From Trichopria drosophilae (taxonomy: Eukaryota > Arthropoda > Insecta > Hymenoptera > Diapriidae), in NCBI GenBank assembly GCA_030407085.1, contig CM059582.1:72254001-72318000 (forward strand): DNA of 64,000 bases. The letters are read 5' to 3'. Positions 45,390 through 55,013 of the stretch are shown here, piece by piece. The first letter of the stretch is position 1, and each line of letters opens with the position of its first letter. The position numbers were made by a program, and so were the translations under genes. The notes under the pieces were generated by a model that was not told the origin of the DNA, ran no database searches, and was given only the letters and a program-made list of their open reading frames with translations.

Positions 45390-45687
45390 TTACTGTCTCG
45401 TGAGCTTTGGAGTGATCATCGTAACGCCCTTTTAACTAATGTACGTGCACTAGATGCTTACAATCGCCGATACGGGGTTTAGGTATCAAATGCCGTAGTT
45501 CTTCATCACTTTAACTAAAATACGTCCACCAGGTGTTTAGGGTCACCGATTACGGGGTCTAGATATCGCGCACCGTAGTTTTTCAACTCTTCGACTAAAC
45601 TACGTGCACCAGGTTTTTAGGGTCGTCGATGACGGGGTCTAGGTGTCGCGTTCCGTAGATTTTCATCTTTATAACTAAAAAACGTTG
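45390..45687 (+). repeat. ~90-bp tandem repeat (about 3 units) in place of the 3' LTR body
   Basis: Three copies of a unit with ACTAAAATACGTCCACCAGG or ACTAAACTACGTGCACCAGG, then GATTACGGGGTCTAG, then CCGTAGTTTTTCA follow one another with moderate divergence. Confidence 0.65.
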
Positions 45688-45926
45688 GATTTGGCAATGT
45701 CTAAATAGTGACTTTGACGCGTTCCGGTCCCTACATGATTCCCCCTCAAGTGTCAACGATATAAACATTATATATTTTTTTGTATAGAAAATAATCATAA
45801 AACAACGCTTTTCTCACAAAAGAATGTTTGTACAACAATAGATATGTATACAAAATACAAAATAATACTGTTGACTTACAAATTACATTCGCTTTCTTAA
45901 CCTTCAAAGTTTTTATTATAATAAAG

Positions 45927-46521
45927 TCATTTCGGAAGAGAAAAAGACACATGCTTACGAGAGTACGTTTTTAGCGCTGGACGCTGACTAGCATTCGCAT
46001 TCGCACTACGATTAGCCTGATTCGTATTACTATCCGTATTATAATGATCACCTATGAAATCAGGTACGTAGTAAGCAGGTTTGAGGTGTTCGGTAGAAAC
46101 ACTTCTTCGCACTCCATTCACTTCTATCGTATACACTCGGTCAGAATCACGATGAATAATTTTATGGGGACCAGTATACGGACGTTCAAGTGGCGGTTTG
46201 ACGGAACATACACGGAGAAATACATATGCACAAGTCGCTAAATCATGGAAAAAGAACGCTCGCTTTTTATACTTCTGTGCAACCGGCACAGGACGTATTT
46301 GACGCATATACTCCCGAAACTCCTCGAAAAAACGGTTGAGGGTCAGGTACGAAATCTTCAGGCAAGAAAAATTCGCCTGGGATACGCAACGATGTACCGA
46401 ACACAAAATCGGACGGCGCCGCATTAGTGTCTAACCGCAGATGGGTACGTAAACCCAGCAACACAGTTGATAGTATACGAGTCCAAACGCGGAACTTTTT
46501 TTCGCGGAACTTACAGCACAA
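45927..46521 (-). pseudogene. Gypsy integrase C-terminal region (two overlapping frames)
   Basis: Frame 46267-46521 reads STVLLGLRTHLRLDTNAAPS and SLRIPGEFFLPEDF, the end of a Gypsy integrase core region. Frame 45927-46424 has PYTGPHKIIHRDSDRVYTIE and RRSVSTEHLKPAYY, the GPY/F-type C-terminal module and end of pol. A frameshift separates them. The catalytic core, reverse transcriptase, RNase H and protease are absent. Confidence 0.8.
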
Positions 46522-46524
46522 ATA

Positions 46525-47204
46525 TTATTTACTATAAACCCAATTGCTTCGACAATGGTGTCCGCTAATTCGGCCACTTTCTGAAGTTCGACTAAACTGG
46601 AAGCAGCAATAATGCCTTTACACGCGGTCGGTAAATGATCCAGGAAAATCGGGCGAAAAATTTTATCGTCGCACGCACCGTTATTTAGATTCCGCAGACG
46701 GTATAAAATTCGGGAGGGTTTACCATCCGTCGCGACTTCACCTTTCAGTAATGAGCGCAATCGCTCTTCGGCCGATTTAGAATATGTCGTCATAATTCGA
46801 TCCTTTACGCGATCGTACTGTCCAGCATTATTCGCGCCAGGAATTAAATCTCCGATGCACAAAAACACGTCGTTATCAAGCGCCTCGATTAACGCATTTA
46901 TTTTCGTAATGTCGCGTTTCATTTGCGCATTGGCGAACGCCGCCTCAACTCTAAGAAACCACACTGCTGGTTCGAATTTCGAAAACGGCGGAATTTTAGG
47001 TGCATGATACGCATCAACGCGCAGAGGAGCAACCGGCACTCGTTCTTGACGTATGTTTTCGCCCCCGTTCCCGAGATGACTCACGGCTGCACCCCCTTCC
47101 ATTTCGAAATGTTGTCCAATTTGCGCCATGTCCACCGATAATTTTGCGATTTGTTCCGAAAATGTTTTATTTTGCGTAGCTAATTCGTGATTATCCTTAG
47201 TCAA
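46525..47204 (-). pseudogene. Gypsy gag
   Basis: A 257-codon frame begins in a coiled-coil-like N terminus (NKTFSEQIAKLSVDMAQIG). It then has the Ty3/Gypsy gag pattern KIPPFSKFEPAVWFLRVEAA, a segment around DRIMTTYSKSAEERLRSLLK, and GKPSRILYRLRNL. After EAIGFIVNN the frame passes into a non-homologous tail where the big internal deletion joins it to integrase sequence. No zinc knuckle remains. Confidence 0.75.
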
Positions 47205-47946
47205 TTGTCGATTTAATTCATCTAATTTTTTTTAATTCGCGTTGCATTGCTTCGTCGGCCATTTCAGCGAATAAATGAATGCAAATCTCGAACGAATCCA
47301 CCAAGAAAAATTCGAACAATTAAACTCGTCTTACACGGAAGAAAATATGAAAATTTTTCATTAAACACGGACTTAATCATCCGACCAAAACAACAAAAAT
47401 CACAAGTCTGAAAATAACTTGAAAAGAAAGAAAAAACCCGATTCAAAATCGCAAACGCACGCTAAAACTGCCACGCGCACACTTTGAAACACAAACATTT
47501 TTTCGTAATGGCGACTTACAGCCAATGACGACGCTAGAGTCACAAAGTGTCGGTTACGGAGAAAAACGCAGGACTTGCCTCTAAAATGGCGGTTGCACCT
47601 CCTGGGGAACGCCGATGCCGGTGTCCTTGACGACTGACCACTCCGATGATTGAATTCGTTGCTGCACCAATGCTGAAACGAGGTACTACTTCTTGGCCAT
47701 GCCGAAGTTTCACGGTCCAAACATCTAAAGTCCAAAACATCGAGGGAAAAATTCCAAAAAATGAAAAACATTGTGCTCGCTCAAATTGCGAAAAAAAAAT
47801 CGAGAACGCTTCGTGATTTCTTTTTCAGAGCTGGGCCTCGTGCTTCAAACACTATCACGGGCCACAAGTGAAACCACTGTTCAAATATTTTCCAGGAACT
47901 TGCTCAAATTTTCGGTTGAAAATCTCGAACGACGGAAATTTTCGAG

Positions 47947-47960
47947 CGTCGGGGTCACCA
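47947..47960 (-). promoter_or_regulatory. tRNA-Trp primer binding site of the Gypsy element
   Basis: The minus strand reads TGGTGACCCCGACG, complementary to the 3' end of insect tRNA-Trp, just inside the 5' LTR. Confidence 0.75.
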
Positions 47961-48282
47961 CTTATAGGGAATTGCTGCTCCAAGTTCCTGAAGGTTTTTT
48001 ATCTACTGACGATCAGATTGCTGCGGCCCTATATCCGCAAGGACGCTCTTCTGGAAATTCGATGGTTAATAAATATAACGTGATCTCGATAAATTAGTAG
48101 ATTTATTACGCGTATACCGCACAAGTGCTCTGATCGCTTCGAAGGCGGAAGCGAGACTCATTCGCCACGAGACGGAAAAGCCGCACGCAGGCGGCGATGC
48201 ACGATCGCTGATTTCTACGCGTAACGCACTTGTAAATTTGGCAATGTCTAAATAGTGACTTTGACGCGTTCCGGTCCCTACA
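47961..48282 (-). repeat. 5' LTR of the Gypsy element
   Basis: It begins TGTAGGGACCGGAACGCG (minus strand) and runs to the primer binding site, about 320 bp. The first 45 bases recur at 45688-45734 next to a polypurine tract, which fixes the LTR start. Confidence 0.65.
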
Positions 48283-49880
48283 AGCACATGTATACTAGCG
48301 CCATCTAGTGATTGCAAATCCCGAGGCACACAACGAGAACGTTATGAACGAAACAGTTTCACCCCCCTGATTCAGACCGAAGGGGAGAAGAAATGAGAAG
48401 GAAGATATCCCGACGTTCAGACTGAAGTATCAGGAGAAAAGGGAATCGTGAGAAGCTGAACGAGTCGCTCTCGTCGCGAAGTGTGGGATTTTTTTTTAAA
48501 TAGATATTCGGACGTTCAGACCGAATACCTTATCTAGGAGATGAGATGAGTAGGTATAAGCGAGAAGCTGGACGAACCGCTTTCAATCGCTAGGAAGGGT
48601 TTTTTAAGGTAGAAAGGTTGGAAGTTCAGAGGTATCAGGGGGATTAGTGGCGGTGCTGGAAGGAGCTCTTCTTATACTCGATGCCTTGGCCATAAAAGTT
48701 CAGTCGAATCGGAAAAGTGGGGTGATATTTTTTGTGGCGTGAAAATGTACAATTTTTGTAAGAAACTTGTACTAAACTATTGTTATGACATGTATGGTTT
48801 TTATGTTGACGCAAAATGCGTTACAATAAGATGACAATAATTAGTACAAACTTGAGTTTAACAAAAGTTATTAATAAAAAAGGAATTTTGTATCAACTAT
48901 TTACATCAATTTTTCTTAAATGTTTTATCTGAGTGAAAAATACTAGGTATAGACATTAGAAATATATTTTAAGTTATTGAAATATATTTCTAATTTATAT
49001 GAACATTTTTAATTGTTCTTTTTAATGTTAATTATTTGTTCTTATAAATATTCATTCAAGGGTTGTACTAATTTTTCAGGAAGACAGTTGAGTGTATTTT
49101 AATTTTATTGCAATGTCATTCTTTTAAATAATTTAATAATTTATAAAAATAGCGTTGTGCTTTGTTATACCAATATCTGACAGTTTTTCTTAGTAGCTGT
49201 AAAGGGAAAGGTGAAGGAGAAAATGATTGTTTGTAACTTTATTTATCAACTTAGTAAAGCTTAATATTATTTATCGAATTTGTTATGTAAAATAAGGAAA
49301 AGCATATGGCAGTCGGTTGGGTTTTTCCAGTACCACCGTGTATAAGCAGATGTTTATTTTTCCTAATCTAATCTTTTTATACCTATATTTTTATGACTGG
49401 GGTCGGACTATCGTGGGCCATATGCACGTTTTCAGAGTTTCTAGTATGATTTTGAAAAAGGAAAAGTTTTATTCTAACAAAAATATTATGAAGATTGTTC
49501 AGCAAAATATTATTTTAACAAAAATGTATTAAGAATAAAAATAATAAAAATAATATTTTACTATAATTTTTAGATTTTCTTGATAGTTTAAAGTTTGTTG
49601 GTAATGGCGGAATCGTGTTTATTCACTGAGGATGGGGAAAAACCTGCTTTTCCGACTTTCACATTCTTTTAGTGGGGTCGGATTATAATCTTGACAGAAG
49701 CTCGAGTTCGGGTGGTTAGAGTTTCCTTCTTTGTACCCTTCGAGATCGGTAGGGTAGTGTTCTCTATTATTAAAAACTGTTATCGGTGTATCAAAGCAAT
49801 GTAGCTCCGATTATGTTTGTGGATTTCTTAAAAGATGGTGTTAAATAAAAGAATGGTATTGGCGTTACGTGGGACGTAAC

Positions 49881-50246
49881 TCCCCCCTCTTAATTAAATG
49901 TTGGTCCTCCAGCTTTTGAAAAGTCAAAAATCGGTCGCAAATATTACGGATATTAATTTCGCTTTCTTATTGTAGAAATGAGTGTATATGACTATTGTAT
50001 ATTCCGAGTTTGTGCATTTGTAGTACAGATTTGGTTACTTCTTTTTTTTTATGTTACGCAAAAGTTTTACGCTCCGTGATTCTAACTATAAAAAGTCTTT
50101 TTTTACGATATGCGGACAAAGTGCAGTTTTTAATGACAAGCGGGTAGTCAAAAGATGTTTGTTCGTTAGTTCAGTTGTTAACGTTGGTGGTGGGAAATGC
50201 GGGTTATGTTTTTAGTTCATGCAAGTAATGTGCAAATTTCATTTTG
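49881..50246 (-). mobile_element. Candidate internal 3' remnant of the long-LTR element
   Basis: It lies just upstream (minus strand) of the polypurine tract of long LTR copy 2. The last bases before the tract read AAAGCTGGAGGACCAACATT, which is plausible as the end of pol or the 3' leader. No domain can be recognised in 350 bases. Confidence 0.3.

Positions 50247-50330
<84 letters not shown>
50247..50330 (+). repeat. (AT)n microsatellite, 84 bp
   Basis: Forty-two AT units. The homologous site in element C (57290-57312) has about 23 bp of AT within its 3' UTR, so the tract is part of element A. Element A is cut or rearranged at its 3' side here. Confidence 0.9.
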
Positions 50331-50333
<3 letters not shown>

Positions 50334-50473
50334 AAAACATACAGGTAAAATACGACTTATGAGTAAACACACGCATTAACGTAACAAACAATTATAACAA
50401 AAAATACTATAATTGGTAGACTAACATATTATACAAAAAAGAATATACGATGTCTAGCGTAGGTACTCGATCG

Positions 50474-51206
50474 CTACCTTTGGTTAGCCACCGCTAAGAG
50501 ATTAAAGAGAAGTGCATGAAAAGAAGCTGTAGATGAAGTGTTTTGCAAATGATGTGATAATAAATTCCAAAATTGTATGGCAGTGATCCAAAATGAGCGC
50601 GCGAAAATATTTGTACTTGGAGTTGGCAACATAAACTGGGAGGATTGAATGCGCAATGAACGGCGCAGTGAAATGTCGATTGGTATGAATCTGGATGATA
50701 AATATGATGGTTGGTTGGTAGTGATAACCTGCTGTGTAAGGCTGCCAAGGAAGTACAACCTTCTCGATGAAACCGATAACCAGTTTGCCCTTCGTCTAAA
50801 GGGCGCAAGCCTATCCTCACGTCGTAAACGATAGATGAACCTGAGAGCGACATTTTGCAGGCGTTGTAATTTGGTGTTTAAATAACCCGAAAGGTCGGCG
50901 ATGACAAGAGTGGCGTAATCGAGATGTGGGATGACCAATGAATTGACGAGAGATCATTTGACAGATAGGGGCAAATATGATCCGCGGTATTTAAGACGAT
51001 AAAGGACATTGTGAATTTTAGATGAGATGGAGTTGACATGTCTATTCCATGATAGGTCGGAAGCTATTGTGACACCCAGGTCTTTTACCTCATTAGAGTA
51101 AGGAATTACATCGTTACCAACCACAATTGGCGGTACTGGTAGGTTTTTAATGGTAGCAAGATTCTGGGTAGAGCCTATGATGATGGCTTGCGTTTTACGG
51201 GTGTTT
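50474..51206 (-). pseudogene. Element A ORF2, reverse transcriptase thumb and C terminus
   Basis: Frames 50954-51265 (LNTRKTQAIIIGS, DVIPYSNEVKDLGVTIASDL) and 50474-50938 (VIPHLDYATLVIADLSGYLN, LRFIYRLRREDRLAPFRRRA, ending LLAVANQR) are separated by a frameshift near 50945. Both parts match element C and B nearly residue for residue. The upstream end is cut by the GC-rich insertion. Confidence 0.75.
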
Positions 51207-51211
51207 AGTGT

Positions 51212-51984
51212 TATAACCTCGCCCTTATAAGGACGAGGCAGATTTTCTAGAATTTTCCGTAACAAAAAAAAAGGGGAACGGGGGCGCGGGCTCCAATCTC
51301 GCGACGGCGGAGCTTCTCGCGAAATGACCGGGACGGGGGGTACGAATAATCGCGGGGTACTAATAGAAAACAGACTTACTTGGGAATCCTCCGGTGGACC
51401 GGTTGGCTTCTTCCGATCCTCCTTGACTTCTTGGACCAGGATCTCTAACTCGCGAAGAACACTGCCCTGCAGATTTTCGGCGATGATTTCCCTTCTGGCC
51501 AGCCGGGTCGTTTACTTCAGTTAGCTTCTTTTTAAACGCTCGACACGAACTGTACTTCTGCTCACGGCGCGAACTAGCGTACTCTTGTAGAGCCTCACTG
51601 ATACTGGTCGCCTTGTCTCCTGTCTTCTCGGCGGTGCGCCGTCGAACCGGCCGTCCTCGGGGTCTTCGTGGTGGGAGGGGACGACACGGAGCGCTGAAAA
51701 GTGCTTCGTGCGTCCCCGTATCGTCTCGGGCTAGCTGTCGCTATTGTGAGAGAGAGCGATAGGGCGGGATAGAGAGAGGTCGGCGGCGGCGGCCGAGGCC
51801 CGTTACTCGGGAACTCTCGAGGCGCACTGCGGCACGACCCGTGGGGGAGGACGAGTGGAGGCGCGCTCCGGTAAAAAACCCGTTATTCCTCCGGGAGGGG
51901 CGGACTTCGCGGCGGGGTTACGCCCGGCCCCAATAGATGGCGCGTGGTTCGGTAAGCGAGTCGATCTGTGACGGGTTTCGTCAC
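51212..51984. mobile_element. GC-rich 773-bp insertion in element A with 5-bp target duplication
   Basis: Compared with element C, which reads GTGTTTAGTGTAAGTCC, element A has the extra segment flanked by AGTGT (51207-51211 and 51985-51989). It is far more GC-rich than its surroundings and contains a near-palindrome CCTCGCCCTTATAAGGACGAGG-like stretch at its left end (51217-51238) and GTGACGGGTTTCGTCAC at its right end. No frame is convincing. A solo LTR or MITE is likely, but the ends do not show clear TG...CA. Confidence 0.65.
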
Positions 51985-51989
51985 AGTGT

Positions 51990-52663
51990 AAGTCCAAAAT
52001 CTTGCGACCACCTGATCAATTCAGCAATATTGGTGTTAATACGCCTAATCGTTTCTGCAAGTCGACTGATTGGGGTAGATAAATAGAACTAGGTGTCATC
52101 GGCGAAAATGATGGTGGTATCATGACAGTAATGAAGTCTTGAGAAAAGGGTATTTATGACAATGATGAAAATGATCGGTCCAAGACTGGTCCCTGAGGGA
52201 CTCCAGATGATGTACACTCTTGCTGGGATGCTTGTCCATCCAGCCCAATGATTGATTGCGTTCGATCGGACAGGAATGAATGAACTCAGTGGAGCGAGGA
52301 GTCCTCAAAGGCCGGATCTCGTAGGCAGGCCAAAATGACTGTATGGCTAAGAGAAAGGCCTTCGAGAAATCGAAGAGGACTAAGATGGTGATATAGCCTC
52401 CTTCGATACCCGATATGACGTCAAGCAGAAGGTGTAGCAACGCTGTTTGTGTGCTATGAAACCTACGAAATCCGCTTTGTTTATGATGGAGCATTTGGTT
52501 GTTCTCCAGGTATGTAATGATTTGTCGAGTAGCTAATGAATCTATGATCTTGGATAAATGAGGTGGGTTCGCAATTGGACGAGTATCTGATAGGTTTTGG
52601 GGATTGGCCGTTTTCTTCAATGGTATGACATATGATGTTTTCAAAGTGATGGGAAGATGCCAC
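51990..52663 (-). pseudogene. Element A ORF2, reverse transcriptase core (frameshifted)
   Basis: The frame 52120-52644 gives KKTANPQNLSDTRPIANPPH, the finger motif KQSGFRRFHSTQTALLHLLL and motif A (TILVLFDFSKAF). There a 4-base loss relative to element B throws the frame. Motif C (IIFADDT) survives in another frame near 52100-52125. The same 4-base loss is present in element C. Confidence 0.75.
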
Positions 52664-53323
52664 TGGAGAATGAAACGTTAAAGATGTAAGTCAGATATGG
52701 CGAAATCACAGGGAAAAGCGGTTTCAGGTGTGATAAACACAGATGGTCAGGGCTTAATCCACGCGATTTATGAGAGATGAGATTGAGATAGTTGAGAACT
52801 TCCTGACAAGTAGTAGGGGAATAGGTAAAAGAAAGGTTAGTGCTTGGTAAAGGCCGCTGTAAGATGACACCGAGAGACACAGGATCACATGGTGGATGAG
52901 CTGACGAGACAGTGGCAAAATGATAATTTAGTGCTGATGGAGAGAAGTGATATAGGGCCGACTGTGATGTTGTGTTAGCAAGTCCCAAGTTCCTAAGGCA
53001 CGACGTTTGTTGAAGTACCAAATTAGCTAAGTAGCGATCTTTCTCGATTTTAAATTCGTTTTTGAGTTCACGACGCAGTTTTCTGTACTGCTCCAAAATT
53101 AAGACACTCCTCGATCGCTTAGCTCGCGAGAACAATTTATCGCGTTCTTTAAATCTGGCTCGCAAATTGGCGGTAAGCCAAGGTATAGAACGGTGAGCAG
53201 TTTTCTTAGTAACATACGGCGCATGAGTATCGAGCGCATCCATTATACAATCATAGAGTATGGCGAGGGTATCCGTAGGTTCACTAGGATCTAAAGAAGA
53301 TGCATGGTCGCTAGATTCAAGTG
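52641..53323 (-). pseudogene. Element A ORF2, linker between endonuclease and RT
   Basis: Frame 52641-53243 carries RSIPWLTANLRARFKERDKL, RELKNEFKIEKDRYLANLVL and SRGLSPDHLCLSHLKPLFPV, equivalent to element C 58331-59560. Compared with C it lacks about ten residues at QQTSCLRN, where C has QQTNPNKLWSCLRN. Upstream at 53324 the endonuclease is missing. Confidence 0.75.
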
Positions 53324-53449
53324 ATGGGCTTGCAAATAGTTATTCTTAACACATGAAATTTTAAACAACAGCGATTTAGACGAAGACGATATACTTCTAG
53401 TAGACGTGACATTAGGTACATTCGACGGGTTTGGCTGCGCTAGTCACTT

Positions 53450-54613
53450 AATATTTAGCAAGTCTAATTCAGTAGCGATAAGAACTTCCTGAATATTGGC
53501 ATCTTTGCAGACGAATATGTTGCCGTTACGGGCCCAGACTCGTTTATAGCCAGCATTCTTGGCAGCTTCTTCAGTTTTTTTTAAGAAGGGCATATGTAGG
53601 AGATGGTAGAAACTCATTGACATAGATGGGTTTAATATCTTGGCCAGCCGGAAAAAGTTCAGGTACTGTAATTTTTCTCAATTTAAGTTTCGCGTCAATA
53701 ATCGCATTACGAATTTCGACCGATTTGCATTGAACTTTCAACGCGAAATATGGTCTAGTGGTCGATTGAGCGGTAGTATTGGCTGGACTTTTAAACTCGA
53801 TTTTTTTAATATTTATAATATCGTTATGCAGTCTGGCCAGCTTTAATTGCGTTAGAAGACGTATCCAGATGTCATTATACGTTAGATCACATTGAGCCGG
53901 GATGCCATTAATGATTAGTTCGGCAATCGGTCTAGAAAGTGCCATAGCATGCTTCATATAGGTAGTATCATCTAATAATGCCCTACATGCAGCCGTGTTT
54001 TGCTGCACAGCTGCTGTCAAATTCGTTAGATCTTTCCGTATGCTCTCGGTGTCATTTTTTACGGAAGCTATTTCTTCTTTCAATTCGGTCTTGGTGGAAT
54101 TGATAGCTTCCAAAAGCTTACTGAATTGCTGCGATGACATTATATTTTCGTTCGACATAGTGCACGGAACGGGAGCCACGAGGTACTAGACGAAGTAATT
54201 TGTCCAAGTTGCGTGGAAGGGCTTGGCGTAAGCGCCCGAGACGATACGAAGGTTGACGAGACGGACGACGAGGTGATGACTGATAAGAGTGAATTACTAC
54301 AGGATGGTGTCAACGTAGATAGGACTGAGACAGAAGAGTTCACAGGTGGGTACGAAGCAATGAGCAAGGGAAGGGGTGTACTATTGGTGACGGTGCTACT
54401 AGAGGTAGGAAGAGGGGGGAGGACAAATGAAAATGAGCTCACGCAACACACGAAGCCGGGCTTACCAGCGATATACAATTGCGCACACGATGGATGGCAA
54501 TCTAATTGACAATCCGCACACGTAACTTTGGCGACGACAATTTTATTGCATTTGGCGTAGATTGAGGCTGCTGTGCTTGATTCTTTCGTCGTTCCTCTTT
54601 TCCGTTTAGGCAT
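53450..54613 (-). pseudogene. Element A ORF1 (PHD-like finger protein), frameshifted
   Basis: Frame 54140-54613 starts MPKRKRGTTKESSTAAS, with a PHD-like finger (CNKIVVAKVTCADCQLDCHP) and a Ser/Thr-rich linker. Frame 53571-54179 continues with a coiled coil (NLTAAVQQNTAACRALLDD) and the C-terminal domain (AELIINGIPAQCDLTYNDIW, PIYVNEFLPSPTYALL). A frameshift near 54160 and another near 53580 break it. Element C has an equivalent ORF1. Confidence 0.75.
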
Positions 54614-54983
54614 GGGTTAATGTACCTTGTACAGCATATGACGAAGCCAACGAGCGATGAGAGGTGATGGACAACACATGCAGCAGGAGACAAGTATAGG
54701 TGTGCGATATGACGTGATTTGTCGAGTCTGCGCAGTATGTGTCCACGTTGAAATGCCGCTGATGTACGTTGATAGAAAACGGTTGAAGAATTTTCCAAGA
54801 TTCCAAAAGGCACACAATGGACCAGAAAGCTAAGTTTGCGCTGCAACAAGTAATGCAGGGTGTTGGTCCACGACCCGTGCACCTCTGTAAACAGTTTCTC
54901 GCTCCTAGAAGAGAAAAATGGTGAGATTTTGTCGTCAAAAAGTAGAGATCAAATATTTGCGTGTGGTCTACTCACCGGTTTGG

Positions 54984-55013
54984 AAGAGAGAGAGAGAAAG
55001 AGAGAGAGAGAGA
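54984..55013 (+). repeat. (GA)n tract between elements A and B
   Basis: Thirty bases of GA with one AAAG interruption. To the left is the 5' end of element A, to the right the 3' end of element B, with nothing else between. Confidence 0.9.

Larger units (their letters stand above)
45297..48371 (-). mobile_element. Internally deleted Gypsy (CsRn1-type) retrotransposon
   Basis: Read on the minus strand: a 5' LTR (about 48282 to 47961) beginning TGTAGGGACCGG, then a primer binding site TGGTGACCCCGACG complementary to tRNA-Trp, gag (47204-46525), an abrupt junction to the integrase C-terminal region (46500-45970), a polypurine tract GAGGGGGAATC, and the start of a 3' LTR at 45734. Only about 45 bases of the 3' LTR match the 5' LTR; beyond them lies a different ~90-bp tandem repeat. 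The insertion splits the long LTR copy 2 within GTTCAGACC. tRNA-Trp priming is a known trait of CsRn1-type Gypsy elements. Confidence 0.75.
42429..49880 (-). mobile_element. Long LTR, copy 2, split by a Penelope-like and a Gypsy insertion
   Basis: Segments 42429-42633, 44415-45297 and 48372-49880 align in order with 4501-7204 of copy 1. They start TTACGCTCGAACCC and end GGGACGTAAC, about 2.6 kb in total. At the right end TCCCCCCTCTT follows. On the minus strand this reads AAGAGGGGGGA before GTTACGTCCC, a polypurine tract in front of a 3' LTR. The element proper would therefore lie to the right on the minus strand. Only about 350 bases of candidate internal sequence remain there. Confidence 0.7.
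50331..54983 (-). mobile_element. CR1-like non-LTR retrotransposon, element A
   Basis: Minus-strand order: 5' UTR (54983-54614), ORF1 (54613-about 53450), remnants of ORF2 (53243-50474), 3' UTR down to the (AT)n. Compared with element C it lacks the endonuclease (about 750 bp gone at 53324) and carries a GC-rich insertion at 51212-51984. Its 5' end abuts (GA)n at 54984-55013 and is about 130 bp longer than that of C. Its 3' end beyond the (AT)n is missing. Confidence 0.8.

Noticed and set aside
50197..50379. Frame with alternating Ile-Tyr residues
   Set aside because: It is the translation of the (AT)n microsatellite.
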